Shown here: one piece after another, positions 35,624 through 47,986 of the stretch
How the letters are laid out: each line of letters begins with the position of its first letter
How positions within the stretch are numbered: the first letter of the stretch is position 1
Origin: Dipodascopsis uninucleata var. uninucleata
Lineage: Eukaryota > Ascomycota > Lipomycetes > Lipomycetales > Lipomycetaceae
DNA: 64,000 nt
Direction: 5' to 3'
Assembly: GCA_030568195.1 (NCBI GenBank)
Contig: JAJLTO010000009.1
Location: forward strand, 372,001-436,000
Made by a program: the position numbers and the translations under genes
The notes under the pieces: model-generated
Seen by the model: the letters and a program-made list of their open reading frames with translations, nothing else
Database searches by the model: none
Told to the model about the DNA's origin: nothing

Positions 35624-37743
35624 GTTGGCTTCAAGTTCTATTTAAAGAAGATATAATAATAATAGATTGGAAGAACTAAACATTCATTCCAAGTGAAAAC
35701 GTGTCTATTAGCCGCAAAGAATAGATGACCTCAATCTAGACTATAATAACTTTGAAAAAACGACAATATTGTGTTGATGTTGCTTAGCGGAGACTGATAG
35801 AAATCCTTGTTTGTACAAAGAGAAAGCGTGCTGTAACTGCACCTCGAATATTAATGATAGGCAGTTGTAATCTGAACAAACCGAATTTAAAGTATAATTT
35901 ACACTCTGCAATTATATACCATAGATTATATCAACAAATTAGAGAATATCATTCTTTGTACTGTACGATTTCTAAAAATTTTTCTTTTAATAAATCGAAT
36001 AAAGATATATATAATGGAAGGAAAGATAGTGCAGTTCAGATAGCGAAAGTTTGAATTTTATCCATTCTATCATAGCCGTGCATTCTAAATTTTAAGATTA
36101 GCTCAGCCTTTGAAAATTTGGAAAGGTCTTCAGCTGCATTTTGTTTCGACAATACAAAAGTACACAAAATAATTTTTCTCGTTAAGAGGGCTTTGAAAAC
36201 TTCGATTTAGTACTTGAACTCGAGGGATTTTATGTTACAGCTTACTGTTTGAATAATCAAATTTCGATTGACTACTACTGCGAAGATCTAAAAGTTCAGA
36301 GATAGGCGAGCGAATCCAGCGACAGGTGGTATCCTGCTAATCTGATATGAGTCAAGTAGAAGAAAATCAGATAGATCCATTACTCAGTTGCTATAAATCG
36401 GGGCCGATTGGCTGTTAAGACCTGGCTTAGCAGGTTACTTTAGCCTTCAGCACTCGGCTTTTTGCGTAGTATTCAACCGCCAGCATAGGCACTTATATTT
36501 ACGGATGGACTCTTGAAATAATCTATTTCATTCTCCTATAGTCATATTAATGACCATGCTTGTAGTCTGTCTGATAATGCTGTTCTAAATGATGTTCTAT
36601 CTGCTATCCATTCAGATGTCATGTCTGGCAAGGTCAGCTAAGAAATAAGTGTCTTGCTTATGGAGAGGCGTCAAATATCTCCTTTATCTAACCTATAAAG
36701 TCTACTTTCTTTGGTAACAGTGGAACTCAATTTTCTGTTACTATTATTTAAGTGATAAAGCTCTATTCTTACATTCTTTCGAGGAGATTGCCTTTAGTGG
36801 GACTCAGCCGATTACCATTGCCACTACAATTTGTAGACGAGTCACATTTGGACTCAACTCCGCTCTTTTATTTATATCGAAGGTATACATCCTTCATCTC
36901 ACGTGAGTGAAATTGTAAGTTAAACAATACTCTTACGAACTGAGACAAAGATCATATATAATAAGCATTCTTACGTGCATCTAAATCAGAGTGGTTAATA
37001 ACTTCTGTAGGCTCATTACATAGGTATGGTTCACAGCTTGCAGCCAGTAGAGCAAATCATAGCTGCTGATAGATAGACTGGGCTTCGCTCACTTCCCTTC
37101 TCGAGTTTATCAGCACGAAAATCCAATATCAGTGTTCTACTTCAGCATAGTATAGTCATGATGATTTGCAAATAGTTGACTAAAAGCATTTAGATAGTAG
37201 GCACTAAGGCCAATACAGAAAGTTTATTCACAATCCTTATCATCGGCTAGGATTTCTAACATGGCTGTAGTATTATATAATGCGTGCTCACTATGTATTA
37301 TCGGTTGCGTTATTAGTAATATATTAGCTATGCCTTAAGCTGATATGAAATAATACAAGATTAGATATTTTCTTAAAATGTTATATAATCATGTTTCTAT
37401 TGACCGGAGAATTTAACTGAACAGCAAGTCGTATATAGTACTACCATTAAAGGAACATTCTGGTCTCGAGACTCCAAATTAAGCCGCGGTGCTATACAAT
37501 TTGCTAGACCGAAAATTAGAGCAAAAAGGTTTTTTTCGCTTCGTCTTTCTAGTAATCAAGTCTTATATACCAGTTGCTATAAAGATTACCAATTAATGCA
37601 AAGCATTGTACACTACAGAAGGCTGTATGTAAAATCTTCAATTAAACTCATGAATTCCTAATTATTTGATTAACTAGTTGTACATACTACGTAACTGTAT
37701 TACTTCCCTGAAAATTAAAACTGAAATAAATTTTTATAAGTAT
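35624..37743. other. Long intergenic region upstream of the glycosyltransferase
   Basis: 2.1 kb, AT-rich, many stops in all frames. The only clear element is a 10-bp palindrome ctcacgtgag around 36898-36907 (E-box core CACGTG). No RNA gene recognised. Confidence 0.5.
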
Positions 37744-39379
37744 TTAGGCGGTGAACTCAGTAGCAATTACTTCAGCAAACAATTTTATACCCTCAATCAA
37801 TTTATCTTCTGGGACAGTGGCAAATGTACCACGGAAGTAAATTGGCGCTTCTTCGTCGGATTCTGGGCGAGCGGAAGCGTCAACTGGAGTCTGTTCAGCA
37901 CGGAACCATGATCCAGGAATGAACAAAACGCCGTGCTCAATTGCCTTTTCGTATATTCTCGTCTCAACTCCAATAGGTCCAAGCTCTTCGTACAATGGAT
38001 GTTTTCGTCCGTCGAGCTTAAGCCAGAAGAACATACCGGCGGTTGGGGTCTTAAAGTCAACGATGCTTGACAGGCTCTTTGGTGCGAAAGAAGTAGGCTC
38101 CAGAAAAAACTTGTTGATATTATCCATGCAGACATTGCGTCTATGTGTGTATTCCTTACGCATCTCAACCAACCAGTCAAAGTATCCTTCTTGTCCCCAT
38201 TTAGATAGGAGGGAGTAAACAACAGACTGGGAAAGACCAGATGGAGTCTGCACTGAAACCTCATTGTGCCGAGTCAGACGCTCAACAAAAGATTCCTGTG
38301 CAACGACCCATCCCAGTCGGGTACCTGGAGCCAAGACCTTAGAGAAGGAATCAAGACGTAATACGCGTCCATCAACGTCAATTGAGAGATAGGATGTGAT
38401 CAAATCACCCAAGAACTTTGTATATTTCGATGGGTCTTCATCAATAGTTGGCGGAGAAGGAAGCTTAGTGATAGAAGCTCCCTGCACGTAAGGATCCATC
38501 TGCAAGAAGTAGTAAGGCTCATCTTCAACAATGAGAATATCATGCTTGGAGAGAACTTGGTAAACTGCACGTCGTCTCTCCTCTGACAAGGTACCACCAG
38601 TCGGATTCTGTCCAGTTCTAGAAAATATCAGTTAGCGACTACAGAGACTAAATGTGTCTAGATCTCAAACAATCAATATAAAGTAGCCTCTACTAGTTCA
38701 AAGTAAATGTAACATACGGAATCGTATAGAGGAGACGAGGCTTAGGGCCCTCCCAGTTATTGAGCTGCTCGTCGAGCTTGTCGGCAAGAATACCCTCAAG
38801 GTCAACCTTCACAGGAACAGGGATGACTCCCTGCGCATTAGCAGCCTCCATAGCCGAAGGAAATGTGTATTCTTCGGTGATTATGGTGTCACCACGTTTA
38901 CAAAACATTCTAAGCATAGCATCCCAGCCCTGTGTGTTTCCAACGGTCATTATGCAACCCCAGTTCGAGTAAGGCGGGTGGTGAACAGTAGCAGTATGCT
39001 CAGTGATCCAAGCCAAGAGAGGTTTGCAACCATCTGACTGACCATACTGCAATGCAGTTGCAAGTGGAATCATACCGCTATCACCCTGCTTGTTATATCT
39101 GTCTATTTCGACTTCTACTGTTGGAGCAGAAGCCGAATGCTCTGCGTCATTGTAAAGGGTGAATGGTGCTGCTGGCGCCACTGCGGAGATTTGCTCGAAA
39201 GGGAAATACGCTGGCAAAGGCAACCCACCTCCAAGTGACACAATTCGAGGATCAATTGCATATTTGAAGGCAGATTTCAAAGGAGAAGGACGTCTTGATT
39301 TTGCTTCATCAGTCAAGTGATACGTAAGATCCTTTGCCTTTGGCAGGGTCGAACCATTCGCAGTTCCGTTAGTTGCCAT
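37744..39379 (-). CDS. ARO8: Aromatic amino acid aminotransferase (Aro8 type)
   Basis: Two exons (39379-38718, 38617-37744) encode 511 residues. The 100-nt intron starts GTATGT and ends TAG, and interrupts the conserved TIPTGQNPTGG loop. Class I/II fold markers are present: SLGGGLPLPAYFPFE near the N-terminus, VGNTQGWDAMLRMF, EDEPYYFLQMDPY and the PLP site RLDSFSKVLAPGTRLGW with Lys314. The enzyme transfers amino groups between aromatic amino acids (Phe, Tyr, Trp) or 2-aminoadipate and 2-oxo acids. Length and motifs match Aro8-type fungal enzymes. No targeting signal is evident, so it is probably cytosolic. Confidence 0.93.
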
Positions 39380-39851
39380 CCTCTTTCTTTCCCGGCGGTC
39401 TAAATTAGAGATTTCTTAGTAACAGATTTGATAACAGATAATCCTCCTCATGCTTTCTAAGTATTATATACGTACCTAATAGTAAGAATATTAATAGAAA
39501 TAAATGAAAAGTGAAGTCCGATTATAGCGACGGAATTTGTATGGTCATTATTTTTGGCAAATGGACTTAAAAAAAATTTATTCCCCACGTGAGTAATTCT
39601 TCGGCAACCTTCGTTACGTAAGTAACGCTTTTCAATTAGTTGAGTTATACAACTTTTTACATTGAAACAAAAGGACTACGATTCAGGCACAGAAAATAAC
39701 TGGCAGGTTTTTACAGTGAAAAGAATTAGAAAAATAAAATATTAGAAACATATGACATGGTAAAACTATACTGGATTTCGGTTAAGCTAGCTCCAATGTA
39801 AACAGTTCAAGCTCTCTCTAGATCATATACAATCACGATTTCTAGACGTAT
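39380..39851. other. Spacer between two minus-strand genes
   Basis: Promoter side of the aminotransferase and 3' flank of the phytase-like gene. A CACGTG core occurs at 39586-39591, about 205 nt ahead of the aminotransferase ATG. Confidence 0.5.
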
Positions 39852-41477
39852 TTAAGCATGAACACCAGCTGGGAAATGCTTGAAAGGACTAGCACTCGCA
39901 GGAAGTTGGATCTTGAATAGCAAGGCCTGGTTGTCTAAATTATATTTACCAGAATCTCTGTATGGAATGCGCCCGAAGTTGACCTCACCTAAGAGACTTC
40001 GGAAATCATCATCGGAGACGATAATAACATAGAAGGAACCATCGGCACCGTCGTAACCGTCGGCAGGAATAAGGGCAATACCCTCCCACTTCTCATTCAG
40101 GAGCTTCCAATCCTGAGTGCCACCATTGTGGAGACCACCGGCAAATCGATTTAGCTGTGAGTTAACATTCACGTCCAAGAAAGAACAGTAAGTAGCCGGA
40201 GTAATGCTGTCATCCAACACACCATTTGGCGCAACGGCACCGCCAATCTTGTTGAACTTAGAGATATTGTAGATGTTGGTAGCTTCAGAGAAATCATATA
40301 CATCGATATGACGGTAGACGGACAGAGATTCGTCTTCGCCGTGGCCGAAGTTCGAGTCACGGGCAAGCACAAAAATTTGTGTATCGGACACAGCATATAT
40401 CTCAGATTGGGCAGCAACAGCAGGATTTTTACTAGCTTTCTTGGTATAGTCGTTATATAGAGGCAATGGAAGAACCCACTCGCCAGTGAGCTGTGGGGTG
40501 GTGGAAGTGATGTCGTATTTGAAGAGTCGCGTGTGATTTCTGGTCTGCTTATTATCACCGCCATCCTGTATAGCAGCAGACTGCAGAAGAACTAGCAAGC
40601 TTTTTCCATCGGGAGTCATGGACATACCTTCGAAACCCTGATTGTTGACTCGACCTGAATCTGGATCTGCAGGAGAAATGTCATCGCTGTTGCTGTCTCC
40701 GAGCCTTGGAGCATCTGCAGAGAAAGAAATAGCACCATTTCGGTAAGGAACGATGGCATCAACGGGTTGGATAGCCTCGAGCATGAGACCTTGACTGTTA
40801 AACTTGTAGATATATGGACCATACTCGTCAGAGATATAGAAACCGTTCTCTATAGTACCGTTGATCAAGACAATTGATTCAGGATCGAGGGCAACGCGGG
40901 TGGTGACAGCCTGTCCACCAGTCGTATAATCCCAGCCGTCACCCGTGAAATTCGCAGCTGGAAGTATTGGGAATCCTGGAAAGTTCAAGGTGGTCAAAGC
41001 ATCGAGACCGGTCAAAGGATTTCCATAAGGATCGAGCAAAATTATAGTGTCTTCGAGCTCCCACTGCATATTAGGGTGGAAGTGCCCACCAACATAAGGC
41101 TGAAAATCCAGTCTGTACTTATAGATTCTTGGTTCAAAATTGGTAGTACCCTCTGTATTCCATCCGCGATCGGGCAGGTTGTAGGTAATCATGGAATAGT
41201 TGATGATTCCATCGGCACCATTTGTGACAGTTATTGAAGGTCTATCAACGGCAATGGACGAACCCCACGAGATAGTATCCCCGTACTTATCGGTAGCATT
41301 TCCTTGTACGAAACCCCAGCCTGCCATGCCAACGTACTCATAAGGTTGTCCGTTACAAACAGTAGAGTTGACAGCTTTGGAGACAGCAGCAAATGTACTG
41401 AAGTCTTGTGGAATGACAATAGCTAATGCACTTGAAGCAGCGAGTAAACAATTGACGAGATGCTTTCCGACAGCCAT
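39852..41477 (-). CDS. Secreted phytase-like (esterase-like) beta-propeller protein
   Basis: Single exon of 541 residues. The first 19 or so residues (basic start, then LLAASSALAIV) look like a signal peptide, and several N-x-S/T sites follow. Hallmarks of the Phytase-like family are visible: NNQGFEGMSMTPDGKSLLVL in the middle, EKWEGIALIPADGYDG near the C-terminus and the acidic SDDDF loop. The fold is expected to be a beta-propeller. The family name reflects distant similarity to bacterial phytases; the true substrate of fungal members is mostly unknown, so I do not assign phytase activity. It probably acts outside the cell or at the wall. Confidence 0.8.
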   Translation of the reverse strand: MAVGKHLVNCLLAASSALAIVIPQDFSTFAAVSKAVNSTVCNGQPYEYVGMAGWGFVQGNATDKYGDTISWGSSIAVDRPSITVTNGADGIINYSMITYNLPDRGWNTEGTTNFEPRIYKYRLDFQPYVGGHFHPNMQWELEDTIILLDPYGNPLTGLDALTTLNFPGFPILPAANFTGDGWDYTTGGQAVTTRVALDPESIVLINGTIENGFYISDEYGPYIYKFNSQGLMLEAIQPVDAIVPYRNGAISFSADAPRLGDSNSDDISPADPDSGRVNNQGFEGMSMTPDGKSLLVLLQSAAIQDGGDNKQTRNHTRLFKYDITSTTPQLTGEWVLPLPLYNDYTKKASKNPAVAAQSEIYAVSDTQIFVLARDSNFGHGEDESLSVYRHIDVYDFSEATNIYNISKFNKIGGAVAPNGVLDDSITPATYCSFLDVNVNSQLNRFAGGLHNGGTQDWKLLNEKWEGIALIPADGYDGADGSFYVIIVSDDDFRSLLGEVNFGRIPYRDSGKYNLDNQALLFKIQLPASASPFKHFPAGVHA

Positions 41478-42712
41478 TTTGATGCTCTATAAATATTTTC
41501 CTATAAGCTCTACTTGGCTTTGAAGTGTCAATTATTTAGGAACCAAGATTGAAGAAGATCGAGTGGTTTTGCTACATTATATATTCAGTCGAGCAACTTT
41601 GTTTGTCTTCCTCTGGCTAAGTCATTCTATTAATACTTCCACTTCATTCTTGGCTTATATACATCAGCGTCAGTTAGCTGCGGGTCTAGACAACGCAATA
41701 CTATAGTTTCTTTTACCATTCTGCAATATGTAATCATTAGCCTTTTTTTGATCAAGCTTTTCATCAACCTTTCTGCCAGTCATCCAGTTCAAGATCTTGA
41801 TGTCATCGCATTGGATGCCTTCTCCAAAATTTTAAAATTGACTACTGTACTGTCACAAGAGAAAGTAAACAAATAGAAAGTATAGTCACTAGTCAGAGGA
41901 TCTTATCTTAACTATCATCAAAGGTCACTGCTTATAGATTGAATATCTGAGTCCATAAAGTAGTCGAGCCCGCGTAAGCTTAATGACAGACTGAAAAAAC
42001 TATACGTCGTCTTATTAGCTGTTGTGCTTTTTCTACACGTGTCTAAGAATGCATGAATCCATTGGCATTCAATACCCTTACCCGATATATATTCCTAGAG
42101 TAGAACTTAAAAGCTAATATTCTGGAAAGTTTGGCGGGGACAAGTTTGTGCTACACCAAGACGGAAGAGCCCTAAATACGCTAAGTATTACTTACCCTCA
42201 GAGTGGCACTAGTAAAGTAGGCACGTATTCTTTACTGTGGATGGCATTCACCTGCTCCAGTTGATATAGACGAAAATACTGTGTATGCAGGACCCACATT
42301 TAAGCGGTAAGGTGAGAAATGGCAGATTCTTTATTTCTTTTTTTATTTCCTTACCATTGGTGCTCTAACGTGGTGCATGCTGGCTTACCAAAATCATTAG
42401 GAATTGGGGAAACAGGATCAAAACAGACAAGCTGTAAGTTTCTTTTTGAAAAAGAGACAAACAAACTAAAATAACTAAAAATAAAGAAAAATCCTATAGA
42501 AATGATAACAATTGGAATATCAACGAAGATCTGAAGATGCAGCTTAGTCGTAATCAGAAAGTTACTGTTCAGCTTCTCAAAGAATTTGGATCTAAACATT
42601 CAGAGAATTTCTGACCATAATATGCCAAGTTATCCGTAGTTTGAATTATGCTAGTTCTTTTGGCCTAGAAAGTCAAATGCCTGCATGCCGGTATCCATTG
42701 GCATATGACATG
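41478..42712. other. Intergenic region with a possible small membrane-protein frame
   Basis: Upstream region of the phytase-like gene. On minus, 42599-42351 has an ATG and 82 codons with one strongly hydrophobic stretch (IPIVIISIGFFFIFSYFSLFV). It lacks any recognised family and sits in AT-rich DNA that favours hydrophobic codons, so I leave it as a weak candidate, not a gene. Confidence 0.35.
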
Positions 42713-43597
42713 TTACTGCAAAAAATCGCCAACCAACTTATTGAACTCAGAGACCTTTTGGACGTTCACGATGTGTCCAGAGTCATCTAGAACGACATGC
42801 TTGGCACCTGAGAGCTCAGCCATTTCTTCATTTACCTTAGGTAGCGCGCCGTCCATAGATCCAGTGACAAGTAAAACTTCGTCCTGCAAACCGTGCTCTT
42901 TGATGAACTCGAGCGAGCTAGTAAGATCAAAATTCTGAAGAGCGCGTACGCATGATACAAACCCCTCCTTATTCGTGGCATTCAACATAGTCTGAAAGTC
43001 CTCCTTTCGGCCAGCGTTCTGTTCTAGAAACTGCTTGCCTGACTCGCCAGGAAACCATCTTTCCAGAGTTTGGGGTGCTAATGTAAGCATACCATCTGGC
43101 TTCATGGCTGCTTCCGCTCTAGGCTCGAAAACATCGGGCTCGCCTGCTTTTGGACCACGCAGCGATCCACTCGCAGCGACAATCTTGCCTATCCGCTCTG
43201 GGTATTTGGCTTTGAGTAGGATAGCAGTGTTTGCGCCCATACTGAGACCAACAAAGCCACGTAGCTGTGAAATTCCAATATGATCCATTAATGCGATAAC
43301 ATCATCCGCCAACTGATCGAATCTATTTCCGCGCACAAAATAGTCGTACTCACCATCTGCCAGCGGCGACTTACCATGAAATCTCTGGTCGTACAGTAAA
43401 ATGGAGTATTGGTCTTTAAAAGCGTCCACAAATTCTGTCCACAGGGTTACATAATTGGCACCAAGAGAGTTTGACAACATCACAACAGGAAGATTGCTTT
43501 CAGGATTCGCAATAAATTTGTATGAAATCTTCACATTGCTTTCATTTGGTAGCGTGAACACGCCTTCCTGGATGTCAGAAACCGATTCTACTGGCAT
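42713..43597 (-). CDS. Alpha/beta hydrolase, 3-oxoadipate enol-lactonase-like
   Basis: Single exon, 294 residues from an ATG at 43597. Classic alpha/beta hydrolase order: MLSNSLGANYVTLW (oxyanion region), LLYDQRFHGKSP, the nucleophile elbow GLSMGAN with Ser119, an acid in VTGSMDGALP (Asp249) and the catalytic His in DDSGHIVN (His275). The arrangement and length are closest to the PcaD/3-oxoadipate enol-lactonase group, which opens the enol-lactone in the beta-ketoadipate route. No other gene of that pathway is nearby, so the substrate is open; many fungal hydrolases with this look have other targets. No targeting signal seen. Confidence 0.85.
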   Translation of the reverse strand: MPVESVSDIQEGVFTLPNESNVKISYKFIANPESNLPVVMLSNSLGANYVTLWTEFVDAFKDQYSILLYDQRFHGKSPLADGEYDYFVRGNRFDQLADDVIALMDHIGISQLRGFVGLSMGANTAILLKAKYPERIGKIVAASGSLRGPKAGEPDVFEPRAEAAMKPDGMLTLAPQTLERWFPGESGKQFLEQNAGRKEDFQTMLNATNKEGFVSCVRALQNFDLTSSLEFIKEHGLQDEVLLVTGSMDGALPKVNEEMAELSGAKHVVLDDSGHIVNVQKVSEFNKLVGDFLQ

Positions 43598-44041
43598 TTT
43601 ATATAAATTGTCCGTGGCTGCTATATATTTCCTTAATTCAGAATATGTGAGATAAAGTATAAATCTGGATCTTACAGTTAATCTGAAATACCTTGCTTGC
43701 GACGCTATTTTATAAGCAATCTTTCAAATTTGATGTCGAATCTCTTAAATAAATGATTATATTGTAAGATATGCTTATTGGTGCAAATCTAGGAATGCTA
43801 CTAAATAGATGCTGTTTACCTGCTTGCTTTCTGGGTCCTGCAGGTTCCGGTAGTCAATAATAGGCTTTACTCCCAAATTGAAGATCCAGCTTTAGGACCA
43901 CATACAGTTTCCTTAACTACAGCACCTTTTACAGTCATCATTACACAACTTACAAAGAAGGTCCTTAAAAGCTTACCATTCAACTAATTGTCTACAATAC
44001 ATAGAGGCAATTTATTTTACATGATATTTCAGTAATCCTAT
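43598..44041. other. Spacer between two minus-strand genes
   Basis: AT-rich promoter of the hydrolase gene and 3' flank of the JIP5 gene. Nothing else seen. Confidence 0.5.
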
Positions 44042-45453
44042 CTAATCGAGACCAGAGAAATTAGGCTTCGCTTTTGCTTTGACTGGCTCATTAAGAAGAG
44101 CTTTCTTCTTTCCATTTCTACGCTTTCTTCTCTGTTTCTTTCTTTTCTTACCTGTATCTTCATCACTGTCATCAGAATCTTTCGAGTCATCACTACTGTC
44201 AGATTCTATTTCCGGCTTTGATTCCATTTCGTAAGGCGACCATACCTTCACAGTCTCTCCCCCGGAACTTATGATTCTTCCCCACGCATCCACGGAGATA
44301 CTGGTGACTCCATCATCCTCTCCATGTTCTAATATAAGCTTTCTATTTCTTTGCTTGACATCAAGAAGACGTACATAACCGTCTGCTCCGCCTGCCAAAA
44401 CCATCTCTCCAGGATATTCTGCCACGCAATCAATACTCTCTTCGCTTAAATTTGCTCGGGTTTGCTGATCTTCCCAGTTATCTTTCATCCAGAACGTTAA
44501 TACACCACTGGCCATTCCCATGACTGCTGTTACTTGAATTCTTTTGTCAGAACTTAGACCTGTGCCAGGTTGAGAATTGTATTCAAAATATGATGGATAT
44601 ACTACACACGAGCACATGATCTCATCTTCTTGGTCATCACTCGTAGAAAGAACACCTTTTCTAATATCTATTCTGGTTACCGAGGTAGCCCCTGTAGTAA
44701 ATAATTGATATGTATTCTGATATTGAGCGAGGTGAGAAATACTAGAAATGTAGTCTTCATGAAGAGATGTATACTGTTGCTCAGACTTCATTGTCCTTGG
44801 ATCAAATATATGTAAGGTTGCTTCGTCTGTTCCAATCAAAACATTTGAGGCCGTAACTGCCATTGCCGTTGGCTCCGACCTATATTCTATTAGTTTACTT
44901 CGCATCATGGTAAATCTTTACTCCAAGAAAACTTACTCCAGTTCACTCGTATTCTTAGCTGTGACTCTTCCTGTATCCGAAGACGCCTGCTTGATCACCT
45001 TATCTGTACCCGCAGAATATATATCTATATTTAAAATGCCGTTAGCTTATACAGGCCATTATATACCAAGATCTTCGATAGAAGCTGTATTAGTCTTCAT
45101 CTTAGCGTAGTGTTGTCACAAAAATTGAACCGGCGGCACGTACAATCTCCTTTCTCATCAAACATGAGCACTCGGCAGCTACCTTTGTGTCTCTTTGTTG
45201 ACCACAGCCTTTCTTTCGATTTACTTTTCTGTGCTTTTATCACTGTGTAGTTTTCCGCATCTTTGATCTCATCGTCCTCATCGCTATCATCACCAGAATT
45301 GGATTCATTATCTGATTCGGCGTCCATTGCATACTTGTTCACATATACATGTCCCGTGGATAGTCCGCTAGCGACAACAGGCTTAGACGGATGGACGGCA
45401 GTCCAAAACACGGGTTCTTTATATTCAATCTTTGTCAGCAGTTTTGAAGTCAT
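44042..45453 (-). CDS. JIP5: WD-repeat ribosome-biogenesis protein Jip5 / WDR55
   Basis: Three exons (45453-45144, 45024-44937, 44879-44042) encode 411 residues. The first ATG in frame is at 45453. Both introns are short (118 and 57 nt), with GTACGT and GTAAGT donors and TAG acceptors. Family phrases include AVHPSKPVVASGLSTGHVYV, WSTKRHKGSCRVLMFDEKGD and, in the small exon, IYSAGTDKVIKQA; WD blades follow. An acidic insert (about residues 60-80) and a Lys/Arg-rich C-terminus (GKKRKKQRRKRRNGKKKA) suggest a nucleolar protein. Jip5/WDR55 takes part in 60S ribosomal subunit biogenesis. The gene is divergent from the carboxylesterase gene across 292 bp. Confidence 0.93.
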
Positions 45454-45745
45454 TGTCAATTCGTTCAAAAATCGGCATATATCTGATTATTTCTAAAATA
45501 TGAGATTTCTCTGTCGGTTGTTTTCAATTTGAACTCGAGCCCTAAAATTTTTTCTAGAGTTTCAGGGGTAAACTTGTCCAACCGCCGCAAGTTTCTCCAA
45601 ACTGTAAATAATGCTTATCTATGCGCACTTGCTCATCCGTGTTCGAGAACATAAATTAGGACACAGATAGCTTTGTGCGCAAACATCGTTCGCTCGAATA
45701 CCATATCTCGGACTGCAGTCTGTTATTTTATCATATTATTGCAAA

Positions 45746-47406
45746 ATGACTAAGCCCACCTTAACTATTGAAGCGAAGTCTCTTGGAGGAGCCGAGATAA
45801 CTGGTATCAATATTAACCCTTCCATAACTCATTTCCGAGGTATCAAGTTCGCAAAAATTGAGAAGAGATATGACTATCCTACGCGAGTGGATGAGCTTCC
45901 AGCGGAAGTCAATGCTACAGAATATGGGTGAGTATATTTTCACCAATTTCAACATACACTGGATGAAGAACATAGGTAGCTAATAGAATTCAGTCCAATT
46001 CCACCTCAGCCAGCAAGAACTCCGAACGAAGTAATCCCAAAGGACCAATTGCCTCCTCCTTTACCACCTATGGATGAGTTCGAATGCCTGAATCTTAATA
46101 TCATGCGTCCTACAACCCTGGAAGGAAAGGTTCCAGTAATTGTTTGGATTTATCCTGGTGCTAATATCTTTGGAAGTGCTGCGGACAAGTCATACGACCC
46201 CACTGCATTAGTTCAGCGTTCAATTCTTAACAACCAGCCTGTTATCTTTGTCAATTTTAATTATCGGATGTCTTTAATCGGATATTTGATGATTGGAGGA
46301 AAAGCAAATTTCGGAGTTTTTGATCAGCTCTCCGCACTAGAGTGGGTCAAGTATCACATAGAAGACTTCGGAGGTGACTCAAACAATATCACGATCATAG
46401 GTGAGTCTGCGGGTAGTTTAGCAACTCACTATCATGCAGTCAACGAGCGTTCTAAAGGACTTTTCCGACGAGTCGGTATGATGAGCACATTCATCGAGGC
46501 TCGAACTCCTCTTTCATACGAAGATGCTATCGCTTTAGCTGAGAAAGTAAGTGATTGATATGAATTGACTCTGTTAATATATGAGATTTGTGATATTTTG
46601 CTTGTGCTCTGCGGTATACTAATATCTCGACTTTTTAGGCACGTAAGATTTCCGGTGTCGAAACCGAGGAGGAGTTCAAAAAGCTTTCAGTTGAACAGCT
46701 TATCGAGGCCGTTCCTAAGATTGGAGGCATGTATGGTCCAGTAGACGAAGGTGGATATCTTGGAAATGTTGGCACTGAGCCCTACTATAACAGGCTGCCA
46801 ATTGAAGATGTCGAGGCAGTACTTCTTGGAAATTGTCGCTTCGAAACGATTTTTTACGCACCAGCAATCAAGGCAATCACGCCAACGGAAAACCTTCATG
46901 GAAAGATTGCTGCTGTTCCTAAGGTTGGCGAAACTTTTGCTGATATTTATGATATTAAACCAACACCACATCCAGATAACTTTACGAACACACTTATGTT
47001 ATATGATGACCTCTCGTATGGTCAGCCAATGTACAATACCGTGAAGCAGCTAAAGGCTAGCGGCATCAAAACGTATAACTACCTCTTTGATGAGCCTAAT
47101 CCATATAACCCGTCTATGGATGCTCATCATGGAGTTGATGTTCTTTACTTTTTTAACTCCTATAAGTTCGATGCGAAATATGATGAATTCATTAAGGCGT
47201 ACCAGTCTGGATGGATCAACTTTGCTTACGGACTTGAACCCTGGGGCAAAGGCGTTAATAGTGCGATTATGATAGACCAAACTGTCCGACCACTAAAGGA
47301 GAATGAGTTTGAAGAGCGAAGACGCGTATCTTTCTTTGAGACCCTGAACAAATACAGAGGCCAATATGACGCATACAATATAACGAAGCGATTTTTGATG
47401 CCATAA
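45746..47406 (+). CDS. Carboxylesterase (type B family) with unusual oxyanion loop
   Basis: Three exons (45746-45927, 45994-46546, 46639-47406) encode 500 residues. The introns have GTGAGT and GTAAGT donors. The type B carboxylesterase framework is clear: ITHFRGIKFAKIEKR near the start, CLNLNIMRP, VFVNFNYRM-like strand (here VNFNYRMSLIGYL), the nucleophile GESAGS (Ser199), a likely acid in NCRFETIFY and the His motif AHHGVDVLYFF (His408/409). Where most relatives have an HGGG-type oxyanion loop, this protein has WIYPGANIFGSA. No signal peptide is seen, so it should be intracellular. The natural ester substrate is unknown; weak oxyanion geometry could alter or lower activity. Confidence 0.88.
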
Positions 47407-47986
47407 TAGAGTTATGTTAGAAAGGGCCTATAATAGCCTCCACTTTTTTGAAGTTTAGATCAATGATGCTGTTTATTAAATTTCGCTTTTATTTAATGAT
47501 CATTTAATAGAATTAATTAGCAAGTTTGCTCCCTACCATTTCATAGCGCCATTTAACGGCTCAAAATTAGTTAGCAATTTGAAGACAGTCGTGATATAAG
47601 GAAATAAACATGTTGACGCGACGCGTTTGTTATTAAAGATTACTTCCAATAATCATACCACACTTCTACAATGCATTATATGTTTTGCCACTGGATAATA
47701 AGCAGTAAACATAATAAATGATTTATATAACATAAAATATTAATATAGATTTCATTTGATTTCATTTGTTCAGTATATTGTCTTGTTATTGATGCATATG
47801 ATCAACCCAATGATATTTAAGCACAGTTATCCCCGGACGTCCCGTGATTTCGCTCTTATTTCATTCTGGTATTTCTCGGAACTTGATAATATACCAAGGA
47901 ATTATATCAATATTATTATTAGCGTAGATATAATATATTTCTATTAGAGATTATTGCTGTAGTGTGCTGGTTTACTCTTCTTAAGG
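47407..47986. other. Intergenic spacer
   Basis: AT-rich sequence between two plus-strand genes. Nothing recognised. Confidence 0.5.

Noticed and set aside
42351-42599. 82-codon hydrophobic minus-strand frame
   Set aside because: One AT-rich hydrophobic run can arise by chance; a weak donor at its end does not lead to a convincing next exon.
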